Part shown: in pieces, positions 9,263-16,639 of the stretch | Layout of the letters: each line of letters begins with the position of its first letter | How positions within the stretch are numbered: position 1 is the stretch's first letter | DNA from: Fusobacterium perfoetens | GTDB lineage: Bacteria > Fusobacteriota > Fusobacteriia > Fusobacteriales > Fusobacteriaceae | Reading direction: 5' to 3' | DNA: 64,000 nt | NCBI RefSeq assembly: GCF_021531475.1 | Contig: NZ_JADYTX010000003.1 | Location: forward strand, 1 to 64,000 | Notes under the pieces: generated by a model | Databases searched by the model: none | What the model saw: the letters and a program-made list of their open reading frames with translations, nothing else | What the model was told of the DNA's origin: nothing | Program-made: the position numbers and the translations under genes

Positions 9263-9424
9263 TTAACCTCTACTCCTTATCTTTAATGCTATAATTCTTT
9301 TAGATTTCATAATTTTAAAACTTTTGCTGTTTATTTTATCTATAAACTTTCTTGCACTCTCTAAATCATCAAAAATCTCTAACAACTTTCTGTCTATTCT
9401 ATCAACTACTGCAAATCTAAACAT
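9263..9424 (-). CDS. 53-aa basic hypothetical protein
   Basis: Begins MFRFAVVDRIDRKLLEIF. A strong RBS, AGGAGG, lies 7 nt before ATG 9424. Rich in Lys/Arg; no family recognised. Part of the compact leftward operon. An ORF on the opposite strand (9324-9632) overlaps it, lacks an RBS and runs against the operon, so this strand was chosen. Confidence 0.6.
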   Translation of the reverse strand: MFRFAVVDRIDRKLLEIFDDLESARKFIDKINSKSFKIMKSKRIIALKIRSRG

Positions 9425-9445
9425 AGGCTACCTCCTATATTTTAA

Positions 9446-9652
9446 TTATTTTTTTGTAAGTTCTATTTTAAATAACTTTCCTTTTGCTGTTAACCATACT
9501 TTTTTATCGAGGTTAATTTTGACTGATTTAAAATTTCCTACTGGAACAATACCAATTCCATTTTTTATAACTGATTTAAAAATTTTATATTTCAAAATAC
9601 CTCTTCTTTTTTTTAAAGGCAAATATTTGTAATATAATTTACTCTTTCTCAT
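9446..9652 (-). CDS. 68-aa basic hypothetical protein
   Basis: Strongly basic small protein beginning MRKSKLYYKYLP. RBS AAAGGAGAAG before ATG 9652. A perfect-looking hairpin (9667-9691) lies just upstream of the RBS. No family recognised. Confidence 0.55.
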   Translation of the reverse strand: MRKSKLYYKYLPLKKRRGILKYKIFKSVIKNGIGIVPVGNFKSVKINLDKKVWLTAKGKLFKIELTKK

Positions 9653-9666
9653 TTCTTCTCCTTTTG

Positions 9667-9691
9667 AACTAGTCGGAAATACCGACCAGTT
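9667..9691. repeat. inverted repeat before the 9446-9652 gene
   Basis: AACTAGTCGG (9667-9676), AAATA loop, CCGACCAGTT (9682-9691), one mismatch. No T run follows on either strand. It stands 15 bp before the downstream ATG, like the hairpins at 13917 and 15351. Confidence 0.55.
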
Positions 9692-9693
9692 CG

Positions 9694-9792
9694 TTATAAA
9701 ATTCTTATCATTAATTCAGATACAAATGCTCCAAGTATAAAAGACAAGCATATACAAACTAGAAATAATAAAGGTATTAGATATTTATACAT
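9694..9792 (-). CDS. 32-aa single-span membrane peptide
   Basis: Begins MYKYLIPLLFLVC, almost entirely one hydrophobic segment (residues 4-29). AGGAAATAAGAGAAG precedes ATG 9792. Overlaps the end of the next upstream gene by 8 bp, consistent with coupled translation. Confidence 0.5.
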   Translation of the reverse strand: MYKYLIPLLFLVCICLSFILGAFVSELMIRIL

Positions 9793-10363
9793 CTTCTCTT
9801 ATTTCCTTTCTAAAAATTTCTTCACTCCAACATAAAATATTTTTAGAGTTCTTAGAGAATTTTCTTCTTAAAAGGTCCATTTCTTCAAGATTATCTCTAG
9901 AAATAGTCGCCCATATATCTAGCCATATTAAATCAAATTTTTCATCAGTGTTGAAATCGCAAATATCTTCGTTTATTATTTGTATTTTTTCATCTTGATA
10001 ATATTTTCCAACAAGTTCAATTACTTCTTGGCTATTTTCAATTACTGTTATTTTTTTTACTTCTTTTTTATCCTTGATAGCAGTTAGAAACATTCCAAGT
10101 CCTAACCCTGCTACAAGTACATTTCCTTTAGCTTTTTTTATTGCTTGTTGATGAGTTGCTACCTCCATTAAGGTATTGGACATCCATATATCTCCATTCT
10201 CTTTTAAAACTTTAAATGTTCCTGCTTCAACTACTTGTTCAGGTCTTTTATTTATCTTACAACTAAGATTGTGTAATTCGGCATCAAAAGGGGAAATTAT
10301 TAATGTTTCTACTGAAAAATCTCCTATTTTTTCATCTTTGATAAAGTCTAAATTTATTTGCAT
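9785..10363 (-). CDS. SAM-dependent methyltransferase-like protein
   Basis: 192 aa from ATG 10363, chosen because GGAGGG lies 7 nt upstream and itself encodes the extra N-terminal residues of a longer reading. The glycine-rich SAM loop NVLVAGLGLGMFLTAI is near residue 80. The following acidic strand (ITVIENS) and LIWLDIW are as in spermidine-synthase-like Rossmann methyltransferases. The substrate is unknown. It is preceded by a CxxC protein with which it overlaps by 10 bp. Confidence 0.7.
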   Translation of the reverse strand: MQINLDFIKDEKIGDFSVETLIISPFDAELHNLSCKINKRPEQVVEAGTFKVLKENGDIWMSNTLMEVATHQQAIKKAKGNVLVAGLGLGMFLTAIKDKKEVKKITVIENSQEVIELVGKYYQDEKIQIINEDICDFNTDEKFDLIWLDIWATISRDNLEEMDLLRRKFSKNSKNILCWSEEIFRKEIREDV

Positions 10364-10569
10364 TGCTCTCCCTCCACCCACTCTGCTATATCTTCTAAAA
10401 AATAACTTTTATTTCCACATTTTTTACAAAAATGATGCAACAATTCCTTATTTACTATTTTTGTTTTTTGGTCTATTATTTTTCTATTTTTATCTAATGT
10501 TAAAATAGAGATAGCTTTTGTTTCTATTTTAGATTTAATTTCTACCCCACAATCTTTACATCTCCACAT
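10354..10569 (-). CDS. small zinc-ribbon protein
   Basis: 71 aa with two CxxC knuckles, CKDC at residues 4-7 and CKKC at 48-51, predicted to bind one zinc. Function unknown. Its 3' end overlaps the methyltransferase-like gene. Confidence 0.6.
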   Translation of the reverse strand: MWRCKDCGVEIKSKIETKAISILTLDKNRKIIDQKTKIVNKELLHHFCKKCGNKSYFLEDIAEWVEGEQCK

Positions 10570-10571
10570 TT

Positions 10572-10934
10572 TTATATCTCCTTAAAACTATTTTTATCTT
10601 TAATTTCTTTATATAGAAAATTAAGAATATTTCTATCAACAGATTTTTTAAAACTATAACGATTAATAGAGTATTTCATATTATTTATAAACTTTATTTC
10701 TTTAAGTAATATTTTTTTAAATAGCTCTATATCATATTTGTCAAAGTTATTAATTATTTCTAGTTGATTAGCTTTAAATTTTTGGTCCGACATACAACTA
10801 TGTAAAAGAGATATATCAGAACCTATTCTATATCTAACTTGTATTCCGAATCCTTTTCCTCTGTAATCAAACCCATATACTTTAAATATAAGTATATTTC
10901 TATCGATTACTTTTCTTAATTTTATTCTTTTCAT
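10572..10934 (-). CDS. hypothetical phage protein
   Basis: 120 aa, basic, beginning MKRIKLRKVIDRN. No family recognised. The C-terminal half is helical and Lys-rich. Closely packed between neighbours (2 and 12 bp gaps). Confidence 0.55.
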   Translation of the reverse strand: MKRIKLRKVIDRNILIFKVYGFDYRGKGFGIQVRYRIGSDISLLHSCMSDQKFKANQLEIINNFDKYDIELFKKILLKEIKFINNMKYSINRYSFKKSVDRNILNFLYKEIKDKNSFKEI

Positions 10935-10946
10935 AAATTACTTTTA

Positions 10947-11597
10947 TTATTCCTCTTTAGATTGTCTAAACACTTTTTCATAAGCTTTGAAAAATTGTTC
11001 TTTAGTTATTTTTTTATTCTTTATATTTTCTTTAAATTTTTCTATACTATCTCTTGTAAAATATTCACAAGATGGTTTTTCAAATAGTTTTACACAAGTT
11101 ATATTTATTTCTTGTTCTTCGTGATCCCAGTGTAAAGAAAAATTTTCTTCTCCACATTCAAATTTTATTACTTCTAATTTTTTTAATTCTTTTTCTAAAT
11201 TAAAAGGTTTTTCAGGGATATTGAATTTTATCTCGTCCCAAAATAAAAAAGGGTTAATATCTGTTAAATTATATTTTCCGTCTAAATCAAATCTATGTTC
11301 TCTATTGTAATTATCAAAAGTTACTTGAATAGGATTTTCATAACAGAACTCAGCCTTTAAAATTTTTCTTAGTTCTTCAGGCTCGTATCCTAAAACATCT
11401 GAATAATCTCTACATAATGCAAAAATCATTTTCATTTGGTCGAGGGATAGTCTTTGCACTGGAGTTACCTCCCAATTTGCAACCTTCAGAACTTTGAAAA
11501 AGTTATTTACCTTTTCTTGTGTTATTGTGTTTTTATGAGAGGGTACAAGCACCCTAACATTGTTATTTTCTTTATCTATGTCTATTATGTACTGCAT
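10947..11597 (-). CDS. phage protein with HNHc_6/NinB-like N-terminal region
   Basis: 216 aa. The central segment (RLSLDQMKMIFALCRDYSD followed by GYEPEELRKILKAEF) resembles the N-terminal region of putative HNHc nucleases and NinB-like recombination proteins in Gram-positive phages. The usual HNH catalytic half is not evident. It sits beside the putative annealing protein, supporting a recombination role. Family assignment is from recall and is tentative. Confidence 0.5.
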   Translation of the reverse strand: MQYIIDIDKENNNVRVLVPSHKNTITQEKVNNFFKVLKVANWEVTPVQRLSLDQMKMIFALCRDYSDVLGYEPEELRKILKAEFCYENPIQVTFDNYNREHRFDLDGKYNLTDINPFLFWDEIKFNIPEKPFNLEKELKKLEVIKFECGEENFSLHWDHEEQEINITCVKLFEKPSCEYFTRDSIEKFKENIKNKKITKEQFFKAYEKVFRQSKEE

Positions 11598-11614
11598 TTA
11601 TACCCTCCATAAAA

Positions 11615-12406
11615 TTATTTGTTTAATCTTTTTTTGATTTCCTTATATTCTTCTTTTGCTAATTCACTAGGTTTTTTATGATATTCTCTTTCGCAATATT
11701 CATCTAAATTAACATCTAATATATCTGCACATTCCATTAAATCTTGTAGTTCATTTTTAGAGATTTTATTTTTCGATACTACCAAATGGTCGTGTACTTT
11801 TTTTAATACCACAAGGTCAAGATTGCCTATATTTTTTACTCCATAATATTTCATTATTTCTGACATTTTTTGTGAACTTGCTATTTTAGAAATTGCTTTG
11901 CAAATATCATCTTTTTCTTTAGATTTTAACTTAGTTTCTATTTCTTCCAGTTGCTCAACAGATAATAACCCAAGTTCATTTAATCTATATTTTTCTTCGT
12001 ATTCCTCTCTATTTTTATCATCTATCATATTATTGATAGAATCTATAAATTGTCTTTTCTTTGCTCTTAATGTTTCTTCATAAGTTGAAACTTCTGCTCC
12101 ATCTATTCCAATTCCTAAAAATCCTAATGCTCTACCAACTGCTGATGTCTCACAATTTTCAATATGAGATGTTTTATTAACCATAGACGACTTATTGTCC
12201 TTTTCTTCCATAGCCGTTCCCTCTGATTTAATAACTCCATTGCCATCTCTTATTATAGCTTTAGCAACAGCTCTAGTATCTGTAACTTCTATCCAGTTTA
12301 TTTCTATTCCGTAATCTTTGTACTGCTCTGTATTACGGAAATACTTAATTCTTTCAGCAACTGTTACATATTTTTTTCCCTTGATGTCAACTGTTTTTAG
12401 TTCCAT
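11615..12406 (-). CDS. putative phage single-strand annealing / Rad52-Erf-like protein
   Basis: 263 aa. The N-terminal 110 residues have the pattern found in many phage recombination proteins: WIEVTDTRAVAKAII, then KTSHIENCETSAVGRALG, then FLGIG. The C-terminal part is helical and acidic/basic. Expected to anneal single-stranded DNA during replication-coupled recombination. It begins with a 1-base overlap (TAATG) with the upstream small gene. The exact superfamily (Erf, Rad52/Sak) cannot be settled by eye. Confidence 0.55.
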   Translation of the reverse strand: MELKTVDIKGKKYVTVAERIKYFRNTEQYKDYGIEINWIEVTDTRAVAKAIIRDGNGVIKSEGTAMEEKDNKSSMVNKTSHIENCETSAVGRALGFLGIGIDGAEVSTYEETLRAKKRQFIDSINNMIDDKNREEYEEKYRLNELGLLSVEQLEEIETKLKSKEKDDICKAISKIASSQKMSEIMKYYGVKNIGNLDLVVLKKVHDHLVVSKNKISKNELQDLMECADILDVNLDEYCEREYHKKPSELAKEEYKEIKKRLNK

Positions 12407-12570
12407 TAATTTTCTTCCTCCTCTATCTTTTTAAAATTTTCATTGTGATACCAACCAGTTATTGTTCCGTACTGCATACCACAACTGCAAATATATATTT
12501 CTTCCTCTTCTTCATCAGTGTACCAATACCCAGTATTTCGCATTTTTTCTCCACATAAGCTACATTTCAT
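12406..12570 (-). CDS. 54-aa zinc-ribbon-like protein
   Basis: Begins MKCSLCGEKMRNTGYW, with a CxxC and later ICSCG. RBS AAGGAG before ATG 12570. Acidic middle (five Glu in a row). Overlaps both neighbours by a few bases, typical of this operon. Confidence 0.55.
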   Translation of the reverse strand: MKCSLCGEKMRNTGYWYTDEEEEEIYICSCGMQYGTITGWYHNENFKKIEEEEN

Positions 12571-12844
12571 TTTCTAGCTCCTTTTCCAAGCTTTCTATTT
12601 CTATTTTATAATCATCAAAGAACTCATTTACAACATCTTGGATAGTTCTTCCATAACTACATTTATTATCATCTAAGTAAATTGAATAACCACTGTCACA
12701 GAAGTTTATAAAACTCAAATCTTTTTTATTGAAGATTTTACACAATCTTTTTATTTTCTCGTCGATAGAGTTGTACTCTACAAGCTCATTGATAGAGCTT
12801 GTTAGTAAATTAAATTGTCTATCTATTTGCTTTTTAAATTCCAT
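12560..12844 (-). CDS. hypothetical phage protein
   Basis: 94 aa from ATG 12844 (MEFKKQIDR). The upstream ATG at 12859 was rejected because it lies on the AAAGGAG that serves this start. Mixed helix and strand, acidic C-terminus; no family recognised. Confidence 0.55.
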   Translation of the reverse strand: MEFKKQIDRQFNLLTSSINELVEYNSIDEKIKRLCKIFNKKDLSFINFCDSGYSIYLDDNKCSYGRTIQDVVNEFFDDYKIEIESLEKELENEM

Positions 12845-12845
12845 T

Positions 12846-13025
12846 TTAACTCCTTTCAATATTCTTTAGATATCTTCTAAACCTTTCTATACTAGATACC
12901 TTTTCATTTCCTCTGAAATGAATGTTTTCGAATTTTATTCCGTCGTTAAGTATTACATACCAAGATTCTTTGCTTATTTTTCCTTGTTCTTTTAATTTCA
13001 CAAGCAAGTTATTTATCTCCAACAT
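12846..13025 (-). CDS. 59-aa hypothetical protein
   Basis: Begins MLEINNLLVKLKEQGK. AAAGGAG lies 9 nt before ATG 13025. Ends 1 bp before the next start. No family recognised. Confidence 0.5.
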   Translation of the reverse strand: MLEINNLLVKLKEQGKISKESWYVILNDGIKFENIHFRGNEKVSSIERFRRYLKNIERS

Positions 13026-13167
13026 TTAATGCAACTCCTTTGAAAATATCATCGCATTTTATTTGCTTTTTATCTAAAAAGTTAGCAAAAGCTAAAACTG
13101 TAATTTCAGCTTCTAAGTTAGCTTTTTTTATAAATCTTTTTACTGCTTCCGTCTCTTTAACTCCCAT
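13009..13167 (-). CDS. 52-aa hypothetical protein
   Basis: Begins MGVKETEAVKRFIKK. GAGGG lies 6 nt upstream. Overlaps the PAPS-reductase-like gene by 11 bp and the following small gene by 17 bp. Nothing recognised. Confidence 0.45.
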   Translation of the reverse strand: MGVKETEAVKRFIKKANLEAEITVLAFANFLDKKQIKCDDIFKGVALNVGDK

Positions 13168-13891
13168 TGTTTCCCTCGCCTTTAAAATAATTTTTTTGTT
13201 TATATTCTTTCTTAAATTTCTTTTCGAGTTCTTCTACTGAATAATCAGCCCTAAAGTTTCTTCTTGCTTTTCTATCCCATTCTTTTAAGATTTTCCAAAG
13301 ACGAGGAAAATCATCGTATAGAGTTCTTAAGGATTTTAAACTTTGTAAAGGGCAACACCAACAAGAAATTCTATCAAACTTTCTATATAATCCATTCCAG
13401 TCAAAACCTTTACTGTAACAATATCTAAGAGCCATTTCTTCTGTAATACCCCATTCAGCTAGAGGAAATCTTATATTTTTAAAATTTTTATTTTTCTCTA
13501 ACCTTTCAGGCTCATCTACTGCTATTCCTATGAACTGAACTACATCATTGCTGTACTTTTGTTTTAAATATCTTCTTAAAACATCTTGCTTAAAAACTCT
13601 TGTACACCACCTTGATAGAGGTCCTGCCCAATCATATCCTTTTTGACCTTTATTTTTACCTTTCTTTTTCTCGTACTGAAACATCATATATTCATATGAA
13701 TGTTCAGCTTTTAGAATTGTTATAGGTCTATTTATATAAGCTTGTACTCTTTTTATATGCTCATACATTTCAGGAAACTCAACAGTAGTATCACAAAATA
13801 TTATTTCATCTATCTGTATATTTTTTTCAATCATTAATAACAACATTGCTGTACTGTCTTTTTCCCCTGAAAAACTTACTATATTTTTCAT
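13157..13891 (-). CDS. phosphoadenosine-phosphosulfate-reductase-like PP-loop protein
   Basis: 244-aa PP-loop ATP pyrophosphatase family member. The nucleotide-binding loop is SFSGEKDST near residue 6 (family SGGKDS, here Glu for the second Gly). Downstream are SRWCTRVFKQ and the CWCCP cysteine cluster. Phages carry such proteins with unknown substrate; they are related to DndC of DNA phosphorothioation and to 3'-phosphoadenylyl-sulfate reductases. No dnd partners are visible here, so function is open. Confidence 0.8.
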   Translation of the reverse strand: MKNIVSFSGEKDSTAMLLLMIEKNIQIDEIIFCDTTVEFPEMYEHIKRVQAYINRPITILKAEHSYEYMMFQYEKKKGKNKGQKGYDWAGPLSRWCTRVFKQDVLRRYLKQKYSNDVVQFIGIAVDEPERLEKNKNFKNIRFPLAEWGITEEMALRYCYSKGFDWNGLYRKFDRISCWCCPLQSLKSLRTLYDDFPRLWKILKEWDRKARRNFRADYSVEELEKKFKKEYKQKNYFKGEGNNGS

Positions 13892-13916
13892 TGTTCCTCC
13901 TTAAAATCTTGATAAG

Positions 13917-13936
13917 TCCTCTAACAACTTAGAGGA
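13917..13936. repeat. perfect hairpin before PAPS-reductase-like gene
   Basis: TCCTCTAA (13917-13924), CAAC loop, TTAGAGGA (13929-13936). No T run follows, so it is not a standard terminator. It is 26 bp before ATG 13891. Confidence 0.6.
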
Positions 13937-13952
13937 TATATTAAGAACTTAA

Positions 13953-14075
13953 TTAACAATTTAAAGATATTAAAAATCCTATAAGCATAATTACTATTGC
14001 CAAGCAAGTTATTTTGATTTCAATATCAATCTCTTTTTTTATTTCTTCCATATCTTTTTTATCTGCTTTCTTCAT
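13953..14075 (-). CDS. 40-aa membrane peptide
   Basis: Begins MKKADKKDMEEIKKEID, then a hydrophobic segment (residues 22-38). GGAGGG lies 6 nt before ATG 14075. A charged helix plus one span; function unknown. Confidence 0.5.
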   Translation of the reverse strand: MKKADKKDMEEIKKEIDIEIKITCLAIVIMLIGFLISLNC

Positions 14076-14085
14076 TGTGTCCCTC

Positions 14086-14274
14086 CTATATAAACATCTT
14101 GAAGATTTTTAAAAATCTTTTACCAAAGTATTTTTCTATAAAACTATACAGCTCTTTATTTCCTATTTCATCATCAATGTTTAAATCCTCAACTATCCAA
14201 TATAGTAGAGTTCCTATAACTAGTAGCCCTACTGTTATTCCTAACCACCATATACAAAATTCATATCCACTCAT
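14086..14274 (-). CDS. 62-aa membrane protein
   Basis: One or two hydrophobic segments in residues 5-28 (IWWLGITVGLLVIGTLLYW), then an acidic helix and a basic tail. RBS AGGAGG lies upstream of ATG. Function unknown. Confidence 0.55.
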   Translation of the reverse strand: MSGYEFCIWWLGITVGLLVIGTLLYWIVEDLNIDDEIGNKELYSFIEKYFGKRFLKIFKMFI

Positions 14275-14283
14275 AATAACCTC

Positions 14284-14640
14284 CTATCTAATGTGTTGCA
14301 TATAATATATGTCACGTTCTTCTTGTTCGTAGTTTGAAATGGATTTTCTAAGTTCTTCTTCTCTCCAGTCCCAAAAATCTTCTTCTGTCCACTTTAAAAT
14401 TTTTTCTCCTAACTTATCAAATGAAGATTCTTGGAAATCAACATCATCACTTAATGTCCACGTTAACCAATTTTTTCCATCTTCCATTTCTGTTTCAAAT
14501 GAAAAATTTATTCCAAACTCTTTACGCTCTCTGTTGACATAAAAGAAAAATCCGTCGTAATCGTTATCAGTTACTTTTATAACTCCATCGTCTACCATTT
14601 TTTGTAAACTTAGTAATGCTAGTTCAAATTTATTTTCCAT
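14284..14640 (-). CDS. hypothetical acidic phage protein
   Basis: 118 aa from ATG 14640 (MENKFELALLSLQK). AGAGGTG lies 8 nt upstream; an earlier GTG (14649) coincides with that RBS and is less likely. Aromatic- and acid-rich; no family recognised. Confidence 0.55.
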   Translation of the reverse strand: MENKFELALLSLQKMVDDGVIKVTDNDYDGFFFYVNRERKEFGINFSFETEMEDGKNWLTWTLSDDVDFQESSFDKLGEKILKWTEEDFWDWREEELRKSISNYEQEERDIYYMQHIR

Positions 14641-14890
14641 TATTTTCACCTCTTACTCTTTCTTTAAATCTTTTAAACTCTTTAAAATTTAAAGACTTTT
14701 TAAATTTGTTTAGCTTGCTTACTGTCTTAGCTTTATGAGGTTTTATTAAGTTTCTTATAAAAAAACCTCTTAAATAATTTCTATAAATATTGTTACTTTC
14801 TTTACCAATATATCTATTGAAATTATCTATTATTTCAAAAACGTGTTTTATAAATTTTTCTTTTTCTCTTACTTTTTTTATCTTTACCAT
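14630..14890 (-). CDS. 86-aa very basic protein
   Basis: Lys/Arg-rich throughout and helical, a possible nucleic-acid binder. Overlaps the next gene by 11 bp. No family recognised. Confidence 0.5.
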   Translation of the reverse strand: MVKIKKVREKEKFIKHVFEIIDNFNRYIGKESNNIYRNYLRGFFIRNLIKPHKAKTVSKLNKFKKSLNFKEFKRFKERVRGENNGK

Positions 14891-14901
14891 TTTCTACCTC
14901 T

Positions 14902-15087
14902 TTAAAACCAACCATATTCCTTAACTGTTGTGCTGTCTATTAGCTTTCCCTCTAGTGTATAAGTTAATCTGTTTAGCACTCCTTGAATATTAAATGCGTC
15001 TTTCTCTGCTAGTTTTCTATCGTCGTAAACTCTTACTTCGTCGCACATCTCATCTACTACTTGCCATTTGTAAACTTTATCTTCCAT
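14902..15087 (-). CDS. 61-aa hypothetical protein
   Basis: Begins MEDKVYKWQVVDEMCDEV. GGGGGA lies upstream of ATG 15087. Compact alpha/beta-type small phage protein; unassigned. Confidence 0.5.
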   Translation of the reverse strand: MEDKVYKWQVVDEMCDEVRVYDDRKLAEKDAFNIQGVLNRLTYTLEGKLIDSTTVKEYGWF

Positions 15088-15096
15088 TTGTTCCCC

Positions 15097-15315
15097 CTAA
15101 ACTATTTCAAATTTTTCTTCGCTTTCAAGTATGAAAGTATCTCCTAAGCAATCCACTATTTCAAGTCCTTTACTATGAAGTCTAAATGTGAAGTCATAAC
15201 CTACTACTGCTTTAAACACTTGTGTCCAATCACTGTTGTCTTTAAATATTCTTGCTCCGTTTTCTAGTAGTTTTTTTAGTTGTCTTGTATTTTTACCATA
15301 TTTTTTTATCTTCAT
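15097..15315 (-). CDS. 72-aa hypothetical protein
   Basis: Begins MKIKKYGKNTRQLKKLL. RBS AAAGGGG lies before ATG 15315. A perfect hairpin (15351-15368) stands 36 bp upstream. Unassigned. Confidence 0.5.
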   Translation of the reverse strand: MKIKKYGKNTRQLKKLLENGARIFKDNSDWTQVFKAVVGYDFTFRLHSKGLEIVDCLGDTFILESEEKFEIV

Positions 15316-15350
15316 CGTTTCCCCTTTCTAGCTTTAATCTTTTAATATGT

Positions 15351-15368
15351 CCCCTAATCTCTTAGGGG
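15351..15368. repeat. perfect hairpin in leftward early transcript
   Basis: CCCCTAA (15351-15357), TCTC loop, TTAGGGG (15362-15368). No T run follows. Third member of the set of intergenic hairpins in this operon. Confidence 0.6.
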
Positions 15369-15381
15369 CTGTATCAAAAGG

Positions 15382-15654
15382 TTAAAATCCAAATGCTCTT
15401 TCTGTGATTGTTTCTACTGTATCATCTACTGATTTAATGTTTTTCCATATTGTTTCAGCTTCTTCTACTGAGCTTATGTAATCTATTAATTCGGAAGCTC
15501 TATCAAATATTTCTTTTGTTTTTACTTTCATTTCTGCTACCCTATATCCGTTCCCTCTAAGGTTTCTAATGAAAGCTGTTTTGCTTTTTGCTTCCTGCTC
15601 TATTACTCTGTATTATCCATATTCGTTTTTTGCTAATGCTTTATATACTGCCAT
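15382..15654 (-). pseudogene. first gene of leftward operon, interrupted by a nonsense codon
   Basis: A strong RBS (CAGGAGGAAAG) and ATG 15654 open a 90-residue frame that is otherwise intact but has TAA at codon 14 (15613-15615). Residues before it are MAVYKALAKNEYG and the frame continues YRVIEQEAKS. The continuation ends properly at 15382. A single substitution (for example from CAA) would explain it. It is the first gene after the repressor-controlled leftward promoter. Restart at an internal Met (MKVKTKEIF) is possible. Family unknown. Confidence 0.65.
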
Positions 15655-15673
15655 TGTCTTTCCTCCTGAAATC

Positions 15674-15691
15674 AGTTGATATTTGTCAACT
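15674..15691. promoter_or_regulatory. repressor operator O1
   Basis: AGTTGA-TATTTG-TCAACT palindrome, lying between the leftward start site and the first RBS. Shares the GTTGAYATWTRTCAAC form with the sites at 15747, 15779, 17345 and 17573. Confidence 0.8.
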
Positions 15692-15732
15692 TTATTTATA
15701 AAAAAAATATAACTTTTTATCTTTGTGAATTT

Positions 15733-15762
15733 ATTATATAACTTTTGTTGATATTTGTCAAC
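15733..15762 (-). promoter_or_regulatory. leftward early promoter with operator O2
   Basis: Minus-strand consensus promoter: TTGACA (15756-15761), 17-bp spacer, TATAAT (15733-15738). The operator palindrome GTTGATATTTGTCAAC (15747-15762) covers the -35. Drives the integrase/recombination operon. Confidence 0.88.
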
Positions 15763-15778
15763 TGTTTTTTTGAAAAAT

Positions 15779-15808
15779 ATTGATATTTATCAACAAATAC
15801 ATTATTAT
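15779..15808 (+). promoter_or_regulatory. repressor promoter with operator O3
   Basis: Plus-strand TTGATA (15780-15785), 17-bp spacer, TATTAT (15803-15808). The imperfect operator ATTGATATTTATCAAC (15779-15794) lies over the -35. It is the weakest match of the three, as expected if the repressor limits its own synthesis only at high level (inference from the lambda model). Confidence 0.8.
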
Positions 15809-15843
15809 ATATATATAAAATATTAAATAAAAAAGGAGGATAT

Positions 15844-16611
15844 ATGGATAAAAAAAATTTTGAAGTTACAGATGAACAAGCATTTGAATTAGGAAAACTT
15901 TTAAAAGAAAGACGTGAAGAATTAAATTACAGCACCAATCACATAGAAATACATACTGGAATAGATAAGGCTGATTTATCAAGAATAGAAAATGGCAAAA
16001 AAAAGAAAATAAACCCCATATACCTCAAAGAATTAGCAAGAATTTTAAAACTAAATCAAATTGAATTATTTAATAAGATAGGGTATATTGATGATAAATA
16101 TCTTCCTAAAAATGAAATAGTTGAAACTGATTTTATAACAATTCCTGTTTACAGTAGTGTTTCAGCAGGATTTGGTTGTGAAGTTTGTTCAGAGCCTATT
16201 GATTATTTACCATACCCTAAAACTAGCGGAGAGATTATAGCTATTAAAGTTAGTGGAGATAGTATGGAAGATACAATCCCTGACGGAGCTATAATAGTTG
16301 TAAAAAAAGATGTTATGGTTGAAGTTGGAGAAATAGGAGTATTCTTAACTAATGGAATAGACTATAAAGAGGGTTTTGTAAAAAGACTTAGACATAAAAA
16401 TGGAACTTATGTTCTTGAAAGTGATAATAAAAAATACCCAGACATAGAAATAAAAACATCAGATATAGTAGCTTGTGGAAAAGTTATAAAAATAATGAAT
16501 GATACAAATAAAAAAATAAAAGACCCACTATATGAATATATTGATATGCTTAGCGAGGAACAAAGAAAAATTATAGAGCCTATGCTAAAAGGATTAGTTA
16601 ATAAAAAATAA
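15844..16611 (+). CDS. CI-type phage repressor (XRE helix-turn-helix + S24 peptidase)
   Basis: 255-aa lysogeny repressor. The helix-turn-helix is in residues 14-70. The LexA-like S24 domain carries VSGDSMEDTIPDG (catalytic Ser in GDSM) and, about 40 residues on, GFVKRL with the paired Lys. The Ala-Gly type cleavage site is likely SAGFG near residue 110. Self-cleavage stimulated by RecA after DNA damage is the expected induction route. It binds the five palindromes listed here by inference. RBS AAAGGAGG precedes the ATG. Confidence 0.93.
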   Translation: MDKKNFEVTDEQAFELGKLLKERREELNYSTNHIEIHTGIDKADLSRIENGKKKKINPIYLKELARILKLNQIELFNKIGYIDDKYLPKNEIVETDFITIPVYSSVSAGFGCEVCSEPIDYLPYPKTSGEIIAIKVSGDSMEDTIPDGAIIVVKKDVMVEVGEIGVFLTNGIDYKEGFVKRLRHKNGTYVLESDNKKYPDIEIKTSDIVACGKVIKIMNDTNKKIKDPLYEYIDMLSEEQRKIIEPMLKGLVNKK

Positions 16612-16639
16612 CTATATAGAAAAGGAGAGGTAATTAATT

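Noticed and set aside
9324-9632. 102-codon plus-strand frame
   Set aside because: No RBS, runs against the operon, and overlaps two minus-strand genes with strong RBSs.
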